Assembly: GCA_014529385.2 (NCBI GenBank)
Contig: CM043964.1
Location: 135,345,420 to 135,409,419, forward strand
Origin: Adiantum capillus-veneris
Lineage: Eukaryota; Streptophyta; Polypodiopsida; Polypodiales; Pteridaceae
DNA length: 64,000 bases
Direction of reading: 5' to 3'
Part shown: in pieces, positions 20,000-31,329 of the stretch
Numbering within the stretch: position 1 is the first letter of the stretch
Layout: each line of letters starts with the position of its first letter
Position numbers and translations under genes: made by a program
Notes under the pieces: generated by a model
What the model was told of the DNA's origin: nothing
Database searches by the model: none
What the model saw: the letters and a program-made list of their open reading frames with translations, nothing else

Positions 20000-21249
20000 T
20001 TGACAGATATTTGGATCTATTCCCTTTAGATCCTTGTATGACCATGGAAACACATCTTTATACTGTTAGAGTGTTGCTATAAATAGCTCCTCTTTTCCCA
20101 TTAGGTCAGTGGCAATGTATGCCAACTTAGGTTCCTCTCCTGGTTTTGCTAGGTCTATACATATGTCTTTTTATGGCCCATCAAATGAGGTTCCAGGTTC
20201 CTTTGGGTCTTTGTTTTGACTTTTGAACTACAATGTTTTTGTCTTGGATAGTGTACCTTTTGTAGTGGGAAGGTGCATCAAACCTATGATTGTCCGATTT
20301 ATCCTTAGTCTCCAACTCCATTGTCCAAACTTCTTGCGTTTCAATTCTTTGTATCTTTGTTTGCACTCTGTTTTCAGTAATTTTGTTGATTTTTTAGAGA
20401 TGTTTTTGGTTTTTTATTTTGGTTGGCTTTTCTTTTTAGGATTTCCTTTTTCTGTTGAGATGGGTTTCATGAACCTCTTTGATATCTCGTCTTTAAGGCA
20501 ATCAATTGCTTCAAGCAGCCATAAATACTATTCTTTGTTTTTTAAGAGAGGTATAGGTTTTTCTTTTCTTTGATTTTGTTTGTTCATGCAAATTTACTGG
20601 TATCTCCGTTGTCTTTGTGGTTTTTGGTTGGGAAAATCATAAAAAATAGCTTGTTGATCCCTGATTTTGATGTCTTTATTGGAGCTGCTAGAGCGCTCAT
20701 CTTCTGCGCCGTCCTCTAAAGGTTTGTCCCTAGAGTCTTGGGATACTTCCTCATCATTTTTGCTAAGGTCTCTTATGGAGATCTTGTCCACTATGTGTGT
20801 GAAATCTTATGACTCCTTCTACGTCGGTTTTTTTAATCCCGATTTTGTATTCAAGATGACGCTCGTCATTTGGAATGGAATTATATTATATTATTCATCA
20901 TCATAGAATTTGGTTAGTGTCACCTCATTCACACATGCATCAAGGGTGGCTAGTATCTGCTGCCATCCAAAAGGTTCGAATAACTCTTCCAAAAAGGGCT
21001 TTGGTACATACTTCATGCCTTATTGGTCTGTCAAGAATGCAATCTTCTTTTTTCAGACTTCCACACTCTGAAGCTCCACACATCCAAATATGCACTTTGC
21101 TTTGTAGTCCAAATAGGTATCTACCCTTCCGGCTTAGTTGTAGAGTTTAACTCTGTCCTAATGGTTTGCTCGACATCTCTATAACTATGATCTGTGACAC
21201 TGATGTTTGTAGTGACATCCTTGTGTCTTAAGTAGACATACTCATAGCC
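20000..21249 (-). pseudogene. Ty3 protease-RT linker, strongly decayed
   Basis: Between the protease and RT regions the minus strand has only short open pieces (for example 20594-20791, rich in Asp, Glu and Ser, and 20181-20366). No domain is recognised. The position suggests the variable linker that precedes RT in Gypsy polyproteins. Confidence 0.4.
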
Positions 21250-21560
21250 CTAGTAATATACCATTTTGAGCTGACGCATGAATGGTCTTCCCAATATGAT
21301 ATCAAAATTGCCGCTCTTATCAAAATTCATTCTAGAAAAGGTGTATTCATATGAAATTCCACAAGAGGATACAATGATTTGCTCTAAAATGCCAATCAGT
21401 CTTTGCACGTATCCATCCCTTAATTGCAGTTTCATTTGGGTTTTCCTTAGAGTAGGCTTTCCCCATTTTTCCCAACATTGCCTTGGTTGCTATGGCAATT
21501 TTGGCCCCAGTGTCTCATATTGCAATCATTTTTACTCCTTTGTATTTCACAGGTAAGGTA
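21250..21560 (-). pseudogene. Ty3 aspartic protease, broken
   Basis: The minus strand encodes DTGAKIAIATKAMLGKMG with the catalytic D-T-G, and further on FDIILGRPFMRQLKMV, the second conserved block (ILG-R-F) of retroelement proteases. A TGA stop lies immediately before the catalytic Asp, and a frameshift separates the two blocks. Confidence 0.85.
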
Positions 21561-22640
21561 GTGTTCCCTTCTTCTCCCTCGCAGTAGTCTCCCACCTTAT
21601 TGAGTGGTACAGGCTCTGCTTTAGTCTGTGTTGGCGTTTGGTTGTTTAATGTTTTTGGAGGAATGATTGGTTGCAAAACCATCAACCCTATTTTTTCCAA
21701 ATTTTTCCCACTTCTTTCCAAAGAAGAGGTCTTATCTGCATTAAATCGGATAGAGTTAGCATACAATGGTTAGGAGACGACGTCAGCTCATGAAGAGTCT
21801 TAGTGTCCATCATCTTAGGATCAGATTTCCATTGAGATGGTACTTTTCTAATTTTTGATCTTGTTTCATGGTTGCCGATGAATGAAGGTAAAGTTTTTAA
21901 AGACTCAGGTTTGCTATCTTTTGACATCTTTGTCCCCGCATCACCATATAGTGATCGGATATCGTCGGGGTAGAATTCATGGTCTAGATGGATCTCACTG
22001 ATAGGGGCTGACTCAAGGGTCGCACTTCCATCTTTTTTATTTTTGATATTCTCCCACAAATCTTGTGGCCATGGTTCTTCTACTTTTGGTATTGGCATAA
22101 CTGCTTGTGAGCTCAACCCATCTGTGGTATTGGCTACTTTCCTTATATCTAATGGTGTCTCAACTACCGGATCTTTTTGGTATCTGTTTTCAAGGTTTCA
22201 ATTCTCCATCTCCTGGATTCTTTTGTGGATCAACACTTCAGTTTTTGGAGCATCCGGGACATGTGGTTCCATAAGAGCTTCCTTGTATCTAATGGTGTCT
22301 CAACTATCAGATCTTTTTGGTCTCTGTTTCCAATCTCAACTATTCTTTGGTTTGCTGCAATTTGGTTTTTAAGGCCGATTTATTTTTAATCCTTTTGGCC
22401 TTCATCTTGTCCCTTTTTGTTTTCCAAGTTTTTTTGGGGGTCCTTATCAGCAAACTCTCTATTTTAGAGTGACTAGGTGGGATGTTTTTGTCTCCCATAG
22501 GTATATTCCTTGCGGCTTCCTTGGCTTGTGCTCTTGTTATAGCATTCATTGGAATTGTTGGTTCCATTTCTAAACCACTTGACCTTGACACTACTCGATT
22601 TTGTTTATGGTAGCGTTCCCTTTGTTATCAAGATTTTTTG
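21561..22640 (-). pseudogene. Ty3 gag-protease linker
   Basis: Open pieces at 21688-22116 and 22340-22591 (minus) are basic and low in complexity (KRDKMKAKRIKNKSALK). A phrase of about 45 bp is duplicated at 22146-22193 and 22284-22331 (tctaatggtgtctcaacta then ggatctttttggt). No domain is recognised. Confidence 0.4.
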
Positions 22641-24240
22641 GGCAGTGTGGAATTAGGTGGTCATTTGTACGTCCCTTAGAGTACCCAAATATTTTAATGT
22701 GCTCTTATTTGTATGGACAACTTCTTGCCCAATGATCACCTCCACACTCATAGCATGCTCCCATTGGTTGTCCTGTTCCAGGAGGATATCCCCTAGGTCT
22801 GTAGTTCTGATTTTCCATGAACATGAGCATATTTTCATCGACCACGTAATGGTTTTTTGTTGGTTGTATTATGTACAATGGTTCTGTCATCCCCTCAAAA
22901 TTTATCCATGGAACTTGTCCTTCATAAGCATAGGTACTATTGTATAACCCTCTCTCATAAGTGTTGTCTGAATATTCTAAGTATGAGACTACCGACATCA
23001 TTCTTTGATCTACAGGTACCTCCACCGGTTGTGAAATTCTCACCATGGCTCTGTTTTCCTGGGGTAAAGGAGGTTGTTGTCCCAACACAGGTTGAGTTCC
23101 CCCCCCCCCACCCCCTTGGACTATGTTATTTTGTCCTACATGGTATCTTGGAGGTGGTGGAAAATGTTGCCCTCCAAGAGGTGGTGGTCTTTCCCTAACA
23201 TAGTTTCTAGTGTAGAAACATTCGTGGGTCTCATGGTTCATCCATTTTTGTTCGATAGCACACCACTTCAATACACACTGTTCGTTTTCTCCTGGCCTCG
23301 ACTGCATGTTGCACCACTGAGTCGGATGGTCTCCTCCATAAGTGTCACATTTCCATTTGGGATGTTTTTGTGTGTTTGGGTTCGTTCAGCTACCTTGGTT
23401 CATCCTTCTGATCACTTCCTCGATCATTTGATCAACGTCCGACACAGTTGGGTTTTGCCCATCGAGTTTCAACGTGGAGTCACTAGTGGTTGAAGAGGTG
23501 CTACTTGTCCCTTCGTTTGTATCCTCAGTCACCTCCATACGCTTTACAATTGTCTACTAGATACAATGCCTCTCTAGTGACTTGCTCAATACTAAGTACA
23601 CATGCCTTCAAGTGCAGATCTTTTTTAAGAGTCTCATTCCACAATCCTTCTATGAAAAGGAGGGACAGTCTCTCATCCTCGGGTAGCTCTCTAGCGGGAC
23701 ATCTTTCAATGTACTGCTTCAATCGAAGCGAGGCTTCTTTCACCTTTTCTTTTTTCTTTTGTCTAAATGCATAGATTTGGAACATTGCATTATGCTTAAT
23801 CCCTCTCTTTGAGAATTCATATGAAAATTCTCGTAGAAGGTGTTCTATGTTTGGAAAATCCTGGATGTTTAATAATTGGAACTAGGTCAAGGTTGTTCCT
23901 TCTAGGGTCAATCCAAATTATTCATATTGAGTGTGAAAATTTGTTATCCGCTCAGTCCTCAACACTTTTTTGAAGATTAAAATATGTGCATATGGATCCC
24001 TCGACCCACTATACTTTTTGGGTATACACTTGGCCACCTGAGAGGGCTGGATGCATCTAGTCTTGACAACCATTCTAACCATTCTAGATCCTCCTAATAT
24101 GGTCTCTCTAGCTTTGTATTCTCCCCATGGCACTACAATCAATGTCCTCTCTGCGGCAGAATCAAACTCCTCCATAGGTGTTCTCGCCACATCTATGTAA
24201 CTATGGTCCTTCATATTTATCCTTCTTGTGGTTTCCATAT
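22640..24240 (-). pseudogene. gag: Ty3 gag, second region (gag 2) with zinc knuckle
   Basis: Blocks on the minus strand: 24238-23918 (VAKCIPKKYSGSRDPYAHIL), 23785-23525 (capsid-like: RQKKKEKVKEASLRLKQYIE then LLFIEGLWNETLKKDL), and 23307-22705 (LKWCAIEQKWMNHETHECFY, a Gly/Pro-rich linker, and the knuckle CYECGGDHWARSC). This is the typical retrotransposon gag arrangement. It is broken by stops near 23910 and 23310. It is similar block by block to the gag region at 25.3-27.1 kb. Confidence 0.85.
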
Positions 24241-25299
24241 GTCTCAGGTAGATATAGTCATAACCTCAGTCTTCGACCTCAGTCATAACCTCAGACTGTA
24301 CAGATCCTTTGTCTCCCTAATATGATTCCACTTCTAGATTCATTTGAGATCCAGCCTCAAATTTCTCTATTGGTGGAAGAGACAGTCCTCTTCCATCACT
24401 CATTTGGTTTACTTGTCTGCTTATCTCACTTGCTTCATTGGCCACTCTGACTTGTTTCCACAATTTGTCAAAACCATCTATTTCTTTACAGCTCTCAAGT
24501 ATAGCTATGTGAAATCCCTCGAAAGAGATATCTGTGGTATTCAGCACTATCCTTGGTTCTAATGCGGGGTCCTTGAGCCCTGCTCGTGAGACTGGAATCT
24601 TGCTCTTTTCGTTCCTAGTTTGGTGGGATTATTGGTGTAGGTGAGACATGGATCACACCCTCAGGTTTTCCAACTTGTGGTTCTAGTAAAGCTTGGATAG
24701 TTTGAATCATTTTCTTGCACATTTCAAGCATGTCCTTTTCTAGTTCCACGTATGAATATGTCATCCACCTCTCTCTTTGGGTTTGGTTGTTTTTGAGCCG
24801 TGTTTCATAGGCTTTTAGGAGGGCATCTAATGGCTCATTAACGTTCTCGTCTTCTACTTCTCGACCAACACTGATCCTCTCGAACTAGCACTTCTTGGTT
24901 TCTCATCCATGGATGGTTCTTCTGGAGGTTGATTTTCCTTCGTAAGAGAAGGTGCAACCATTTTCTCATGTTGTCTTATCTTCTCTTCAACTTCGGTAAG
25001 CTTCTCAGCTAGGGATTTCTACTCTTGTTCCCTATGTGCTTTCATCCTAGCCTTTCTAGCCTCCAGCTATACTGTTTGCTCTTGGTTTTTTGACTAGGTG
25101 CATCGGTCTTTGCCTCACCTGTCCACTGGACTCCCATCAATTTGTGTTTTCTTTTATCTTTGGGTTCTCATCAGCTTCCTTTTGAGCTTGTACTCTCCTA
25201 ACTACTTGAATTGGCACGATACGACGTTTTTGTTTTCCAAGCTATTGGGTAGTTGAACGATTCTTGAGACATTCGTTTTTATCTTTCTTACTTGGTTTC
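24241..25299 (-). pseudogene. interval between the two gag regions
   Basis: Coding-like minus-strand sequence includes a helical stretch (LLKAYETRLKNNQTQRERWM then YVELEKDMLEMCKKMIQTIQ) near 24700-24840. It has many stops. It may be the N-terminal part of gag 2 or the C-terminal part of gag 1. Confidence 0.4.
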
Positions 25300-27111
25300 A
25301 GTTTTCTGGACAATCGGGGATCAAGTGAGTGACACAACAGTCTAGACAATAGGAATTTACTTGTGTGATCTCCATCTGAGTACACTGTTTGACCAAGTGG
25401 CCACAACTTTTGTAACAATATGCCTCTGGTTAAGGAGCTTCTTCTTCCAATTCCTCTTGGCTGTAAGCAGGCTTTGATATTGCTAAGATTCTATTTGCAA
25501 TGAACCTCAATGTCCTTTTGTCCATTTCATACCTTCTTTCTTTAGGTCAAAATGCAAGAGGTGGAGGTTGTACCAGCCTCATCACTCCATGTGTTTCTCT
25601 CATCTTTTGTCGCTTCAAAGGGTAGTACCCACTTTGGTTGTTATAATACATGGTAGTTGGTACTAGCGCTTGTTTATTGGATTCTTCCATCATCGACGTG
25701 TATCTCATTTCTACAGGTATTCTAGCACCTGGTAGTAGAGGTTGTTGTCCTAAGACATGTTATGGCCTTGAAACTCCTACTGGCCCTGGCACATTCTCCA
25801 TCCCGGGGAGGTCACCTAATAAAAATGTAACCTATCACGTGAGTTCAACTAAAGGGTATTTAAAGTTCTTGAAACTTACAAAAATATATATACAAAAGGG
25901 TATTATTTTTTCAAATTTGAAAAAAAACTTACAGATTTTGAAAGAAAAGGGTATATTATATTCCTTAAAAAATTCACAGATAAGGGGTTTTACAAACATG
26001 TCTTGAACACACGTGATATGGTAGTTTTACACATAGTGAACCCCCCGAGTTCTCCATAGTGCATCTAGGTGGAGTAGGTGCTACTAGAATAGGTTGTACA
26101 TACCTCTCTTTAGCATATTCCATGCTATCGTAACACTCTTCTCTCGTATGGTTTGTCCATTTTCTCTCAATTTTACACCACTTAAGCTCCCTTGGATCAA
26201 AATTTACAAGAGGAGCTAACCTCTTGACCATTTCATTGATAAACTTTCCTTGATCAATAAGCACTGCTGGTTTTACAATGGACTCACTCATCTCATATAG
26301 CTCGTCTAGAGTCTCAAAATCACATCTTTCCACTGAGTTGAACCATGTAGTCGTGTCATCTTCCAAAGTCATTCCAAATCCCACAAACTGTGTTGGAAAA
26401 TTTGAATCCTTCTCTGCTTTAATTACTCTTTTGAAAATTGCTACGTGATCTCTCTGATCTTTATCTTCGGCATATTTTTGGGATAGTCTAACTCGTCGAT
26501 TGTCTACAAGCCTAACCATAGACTCTCCCAATCCTTCTCTCGCTTCAGGTCTTCCAATATGCCTAGGTTCTTCTTCAAATGAATTCGTCGTTCTCTTGGA
26601 AATTGGTCCTTTAGGAGGCATGTCTGCCATCTCTGTAGTCATTTCATCTCTCGTTATCGCTCTAGAAGGGAATCCAGGTGGCTCCCTTTTTGGGATTCAT
26701 GTTTGGTGGAGATATATGTGGTCCTTCATTGACCAAATATCCACCTCTTTCTAATGCATTATGTGGGTTTGTGATTTCTACAGCTATGTATTCTCATCCA
26801 TACTTGTCAACAACTACAGACTTCCATTGATAATCGAGTCCGTATGTATAGACATATAAGAGCTTGTAATTTGTCAGCTCTTCTGGGTATGGCTCTGATC
26901 ATCTATAAAGGTTGACCTCACTATCATCAATATATCTATACAGTCCTTCACTCTTATGATTTGTTATCCAAACTCTTTCAACAAGATTGGTCTTTATCAG
27001 TTCCAAGTTTGGAAGATCCATTATGGGTGGATGCTCCTCTATCTCTGGGATTCTGAAGCTTGTATAAGCTGAGTTTGACTCTAAAGAGAACATGATTTCT
27101 AGGCTTAACAA
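25300..27111 (-). pseudogene. gag: Ty3 gag, first region (gag 1) split by an insertion
   Basis: On the minus strand, 27111-26899 begins MLSLEIMFSLESNSAYTSF. Then 26642-26019 carries DQRDHVAIFKRVIKAEKDSN and LKWCKIERKWTNHTREECYD, which parallel gag 2 (YAHILIFKKVLRTERITNFH; LKWCAIEQKWMNHETHECFY). After the insert at 25833-26018, knuckle-like blocks appear near 25310-25440 (CLDCCVTHLIPDC; GHLVKQC). The capsid block present in gag 2 is missing here, suggesting an internal deletion. It is not functional. Confidence 0.75.
25833..26018. mobile_element. 186-bp TIR element (MITE-like) inside gag 1
   Basis: The ends are inverted repeats: TATCACGTGAGTTCAA at 25833 and TTGAACACACGTGATA ending at 26018, 15 of 16 matching. 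The interior is AT-rich and carries the phrase aaagggtatt three times. It interrupts the gag coding run. No clear target duplication was identified, so the exact ends are uncertain. Each end contains CACGTG or CACGTG-like E-box sequence. Confidence 0.65.
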
Positions 27112-29670
27112 CTCTATCTTGATGTAAGAAGGCTTGGACCAATGTGATCAAGTGCTTTGGTTAAAGAAAAGTCAAAACTATGTCCAAAACCGTGACCGTT
27201 TTCTCACAATTCCCTTAAATTGTCTGTTTTGGACACCCCTAACTTTTGGATGAATTTTGAGGCCTTAAACGATGTTTTTTTGAGCTCTGATCAACAATGA
27301 GTGACGTCATAGGGGTCTTTTATGGTTGTTCAGGGTTTACACAGAAAGTCATAGAGCTACTTTGGAGCTTTGTTTTGATAAAAAAAAAGTTTTTATACCG
27401 GAAGCTCAAGTTATGGCCAAAACAGTCTTTTTCTGACTCAACCTATGCCTGGAGACTTTATACGCGTATAATATCTCCTGACTCAGATTTGCTCCAAACT
27501 TGGACTGTAGACTCCCCTTAATGTCTTCTATCCATTGCAAGTCTCAGTTTGTGATTTTCACCTTTATTTTGACACTTGAGATATTATACGTGTAAAAAGT
27601 CTTTTGTGGCAGAATGAGGTGACTTTTATCCCAATGATTCCTTGTCACTCAAGCAACACTCAGCAACTTTCAAAATTCAATTTGGACATTTTTTGGGCAA
27701 GTTATGGTCAATACAAGCATGAATTTGTCCAGATCTGTCTTCTGGCCTTTACAAGCTCAAATGAGCTCCAAATGGAGTAAAATTTGGGCTAGGGACTTTT
27801 TTTATGCTCTAGGACACTGAGGTATACTCAAATGTCTGTTTTGACCCATATCTGGCCAGCAAGACATTATACGTGTATAATGTCTACTGGCTCAGAATTC
27901 ACTTAGATTTCTATCCAAGGTACTCCTTGATGCACACAAAAAGAATATGTGATCACAGCAAATTTCGTATGTCAAAATTGCTCAAAATCACTACTTTTTC
28001 ACCTTTACCTTCTTGCATCTGCAAAAAAAATCTCTTTAAATGAAAAAGTATGTGTCCAAATGAGATGAAATTTGGCAAGCAAATTTAACACATACCCCCT
28101 TTGTGGTCAAAAGTGAAATTTGACTTTTACATCTTGGCATGAGACATTATACATGTATAATGTTTGTGTGCTCATATTTTGATAAAATTTTGTCTGTGAG
28201 CTTGTCTTGTGGTGCTTAAAACCCTAGTATGCTCAAATTTCAATTTTGGTCCCTGAAAGTGCCCTTCAAACATCATACACGTATGATGTCAAACTGGTCA
28301 AAATGAAATGAATTTCACTCTAGAGGTTCCTCACTACACTGGCAACTCATAGCAAGTTTCAAAACTAGATTTTGACACTTTTTGAGCAAGTTATGATCAC
28401 TTTAAGCAATCACTTTGCCTCGATGCATCTTATGGTCTTTGCAAGCCCTAAAATACTTCAAATTTGATGAAATTTGGCCTATAGGCTCCCTAAATGCTGT
28501 AGATCACAAGGGTGCACTCAGTTGTAACTTTTGACTTCAAATCTAGCCTCTAAGACATCATACATGTATGATGTCTTTTTGCTCATATTTTAGTTCTGTT
28601 TCTACCAGAGGTGCCCCTAGTGTGTAGAACAAGAAAGTGTATTCATAGAAAATTTTGGGTGTCAAAATTGCACAAAATTATCATTTTTTGACAAGGAAAT
28701 CCCATGCAAGAGTAAAATCCCCTCAACTCTCAATCTATATGTCCAAATGACATGAAATTTGGTGGGTGTGCTCAACACAACACATAGAAGATGGGTATAA
28801 TGTCAAAAGTTCAAATTTACTGCAAAAATCACCCTTTGAACATCATACGCGTATGATGTCTACTGATGAATTTCTGGACAGAATTCATTCATAAGCATCC
28901 CCAAGTCTTCAACATTGGTTTTCAAGCACTTCTACCAAATTTCATGCAAAAATGTGCTCAGAATCACAAGTTTTTTCTATTGTCTGTTTCAGACGCTCCG
29001 TCTTTTGGGTGTCCAGAGTTGGCCAAAACTCTAGTTTCAACATATACTTAAGATTAAAAAAACCCCTTTTGAACACTCTTGTGTAGTTAGATTTTTCAAA
29101 TTTGGTCTCTAAATGCCCCTTGAGACATCATAAGTGTATGATGTCCAAGTTTACAGAATTTTAGTTTTTCTTCATAGAACCCTTGCACATGCCCTCTTAT
29201 ATACTCAGCATCAATCAGTCATGAAAAATTATCAACAAAACTATTTTTATTGTATTTTTCCTGAAAAGAAGACTTTTAAGAGTTTCTAAATGCAAACAAG
29301 CACCTTAGCAAATAAATCAATGATGAATAGCTCTAGATCAAAATCAGATCACTTACCTAAAGTTACTCCTACAAATCATATGGGGTTTTGCATCTATGAG
29401 TAGAAAAATGCTTCAATGCCACACATAGACTAGCAAATGCATTTATCACCTCCAAATCACTCGACCACCAAACAACTACTCTAATCTACAAATCCTAGCT
29501 AAATCTACCTAGTCAGAGACCCTCGGCAAGACACACGCTTCCTGGCTATCGACTTGATCTCGGAATAACCTCTTCCAGATCCACCTAAGGAAAATGCTTT
29601 CTTTAGCCAAAATTAAAGCAAGCAACCATCACACGAGTGTTAGTAGGAATACCTACTTAAGTCCTTGTAT
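27112..29670 (-). other. long untranslated leader of the Ty3 element
   Basis: About 2.5 kb lies between the primer-binding site and the first gag ATG, with no long open frame on either strand. It consists of diverged tandem copies of roughly 280 and 125 bp arranged in a period of about 690 bp. Recurring phrases include caaatgaNatgaaatttgg, gtcaaaattgcNcaaaat and ttgagcaagttatg. Palindromes mark the unit boundaries. Confidence 0.7.
27451..29145. repeat. array of eight co-varying short palindromes
   Basis: Dyads are centred at about 27464, 27590, 27873, 28153, 28279, 28564, 28849 and 29134. Spacing follows 278/280/126 then 285/285/285 bp. The one at 28552-28577 is a perfect 26-bp palindrome (arm agacatcataca plus one flanking base). 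The one at 28840-28859 is perfect: acatcatacgcgtatgatgt. At 27862 and 28142 the arms read acattatac and gtataatgt. Elsewhere they read acatcatac and gtatgatgt, so a T-to-C change in one arm is matched by A-to-G in the other. The copy near 27590 has lost its right arm. Confidence 0.9.
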
Positions 29671-29687
29671 CCCCGGCAGCGGCGCCA
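29671..29687 (-). other. Ty3 primer-binding site (tRNA-Asp type)
   Basis: The minus strand reads TGGCGCCGCTGCCGGGG, one base from the common plant Asp-tRNA complement. It starts one base inside the LTR end (...CGCAACA). Confidence 0.9.
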
Positions 29688-29688
29688 A

Positions 29689-30420
29689 TGTTGCGAGAGC
29701 GAATCACACCAAAAATAAAGTGCATGCAACACAACCTAGATCAACATAATGTCAATCGAGGACACAGATGACACGATAGGCACACGAAGGAAATCTCTTT
29801 AGCTTGTCAAGATAAGACCATCCTACACATACAACACTCTGGAAGGCCAACTAAACCACAATCTAGAATCTCACTACTCTCAACTACACCACCTACTTAA
29901 ATACACACAAATGAAAGGAAACTCACTAAATCATACCAAAATCGTAAGAAACTTAAGGAACACCATCCCCTCACTAGGATACACCTGTCCCAAAGCCTGT
30001 ACACTCAAAACCTTACCTCTAAACCCATTTTCAAAAAACGCGTATAAAGACAGAGAAAAATTTTGAAAGTGCTAGAAATTGAACTCTATGAGTACATATG
30101 CGTACCTTATGTTGCTACGATTCTAATGACTACTTGTTGCAGGTAGAAAACATGCATCATTTGATATACTTACGGCTGCAAATAGCTCATAGATGCGCAA
30201 GCGTGTTCGCTCTGTTCTGTGAGGAATGCTTGGCATTGTCGTGTAGCCCTTGCCGAGGCTAGCGCAATGGTGAAGTCGGATCTACAATGCAATGAATGAT
30301 CCAGGCATAGTGTGAGGATGAAGATCACACTCACTCTCTTTCTCTCTCACACACAGTAGACGGCAGCGCTGAACTTTGATTATGATTAAGTGTTCTTACA
30401 AAAGTGACCTAGGAACCTGA
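29689..30420 (-). repeat. 5' LTR of the Ty3 element, far end unresolved
   Basis: On the plus strand the LTR begins tgttgcgagagcgaatcac, the mirror of a ...CAACA LTR terminus. No second LTR is in the window to set the other boundary. The end given is a guess based on where sequence resembling the next gag relic begins. A CT/CA-rich stretch lies at 30326-30358. Confidence 0.5.
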
Positions 30421-30639
30421 TATACCTTAACTACATATGGTAAAGTCAAGTCTACCTCTTCCCCGACTATAAAATTTTTGATGGCATCCTCTTCTAGCCA
30501 AATTGTTGGTACTAGCTCCATTCTCAATGTTTTTAGGTACCTTCTCCTATTTAACTAGCTCTAGGTTTGTTAGAGCTATCATGGAAACATATTTTCCCTC
30601 CTTGAAATGATGCATTCTGATTTTACAATTATTCATAGG

Positions 30640-31140
30640 TACCCAAACTCTTTGCAGTAGGTGCATTGTTAACATTCATCATACCAATGTTTTTTGAATT
30701 TGCACTTTGTGCACCATATCTCTACTTTCCCTACTAGAGGTTTGGTCCTAGGGACATCAGAGATTTGCTTGGACAATGCCTCAATATTCTTAGTCCAAGG
30801 TCCCTTCTTCTTACTCTTGGATGTGCCTTTTGAATCACTATCCCAAGAGCTAGAGCTAGTTGACAATCCTTCAATGGATGAATCACTAAAACTTTTGGAA
30901 CTCTCTTTTCCTCTTTGTACCTTCTCTTTCTAATCTTGTTGCTCCAATTTTAGAGCCCTTTACACCGGATCATTAAACTTTTGAGTTGGTGTGGGTACCC
31001 ATTCTCTAGGTTTCTTGCTTCTGAACAAGAACCATGCATGCATTTGTTTCTCTCATGGTGGTCCCTTAATTTTTCTTTTGAGCTCTTTTATTTTCTCAAT
31101 ATAACTTTCAACATATAGATTTCCTTGCCTAATCTTATCC
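30640..31140 (-). pseudogene. gag: retrotransposon gag tail relic with zinc knuckle
   Basis: The minus strand encodes a helical stretch (SYIEKIKELKRKIKG), a Ser-rich region (SSSSWDSDSKGTSKSKKKGP) and a CX2CX4HX4C knuckle (CTKCKFKKHWYDEC), followed by a second partial knuckle (CTYCKEFGYL) after a stop. It is distinct in sequence from the two gags at 22-27 kb, so it belongs to another element. Confidence 0.7.
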
Positions 31141-31188
31141 AATTCATAGAGAATATCTTGAAGGGTGCGCAAATACAATATGTGTGGA

Positions 31189-31191
<3 letters not shown>

Positions 31192-31244
<53 letters not shown>
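31192..31244. repeat. (GA)n microsatellite
   Basis: About 26 GA units at the 5' edge of the gag relic. Confidence 0.97.
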
Positions 31245-31247
<3 letters not shown>

Positions 31248-31329
31248 AACATAGGATGTGGGTGAATAAACTCACCACAATAATATTTGAGAGCCCCTTA
31301 TTATTGTATCTAGTAAATAATAAGGTGTG

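Larger units (their letters stand above)
19050..29688 (-). mobile_element. truncated Ty3/Gypsy retrotransposon (Asp-tRNA primed)
   Basis: Read on the minus strand: LTR end at 29689, primer-binding site, leader of about 2.6 kb, gag-type region, second gag-type region, protease, RT and the start of RNase H. The sequence stops at a CT/C-run near 19.05 kb, so integrase and the 3' LTR are missing. The gag-protease-RT layout with an Asp-tRNA primer site suggests a non-chromovirus plant lineage such as Athila/Tat. Numerous stops and frameshifts show it is old. The presence of two gags means it may be two overlapping copies rather than one element. Confidence 0.8.

Noticed and set aside
22857-23493. 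Plus-strand frames over the Ty3 gag 2
   Set aside because: They are antisense to the gag with its zinc knuckle, which is on the minus strand.
27451-29145. CRISPR array
   Set aside because: The repeats are short palindromes with spacers of 100-290 bp that are themselves diverged tandem copies, in a eukaryotic genome.
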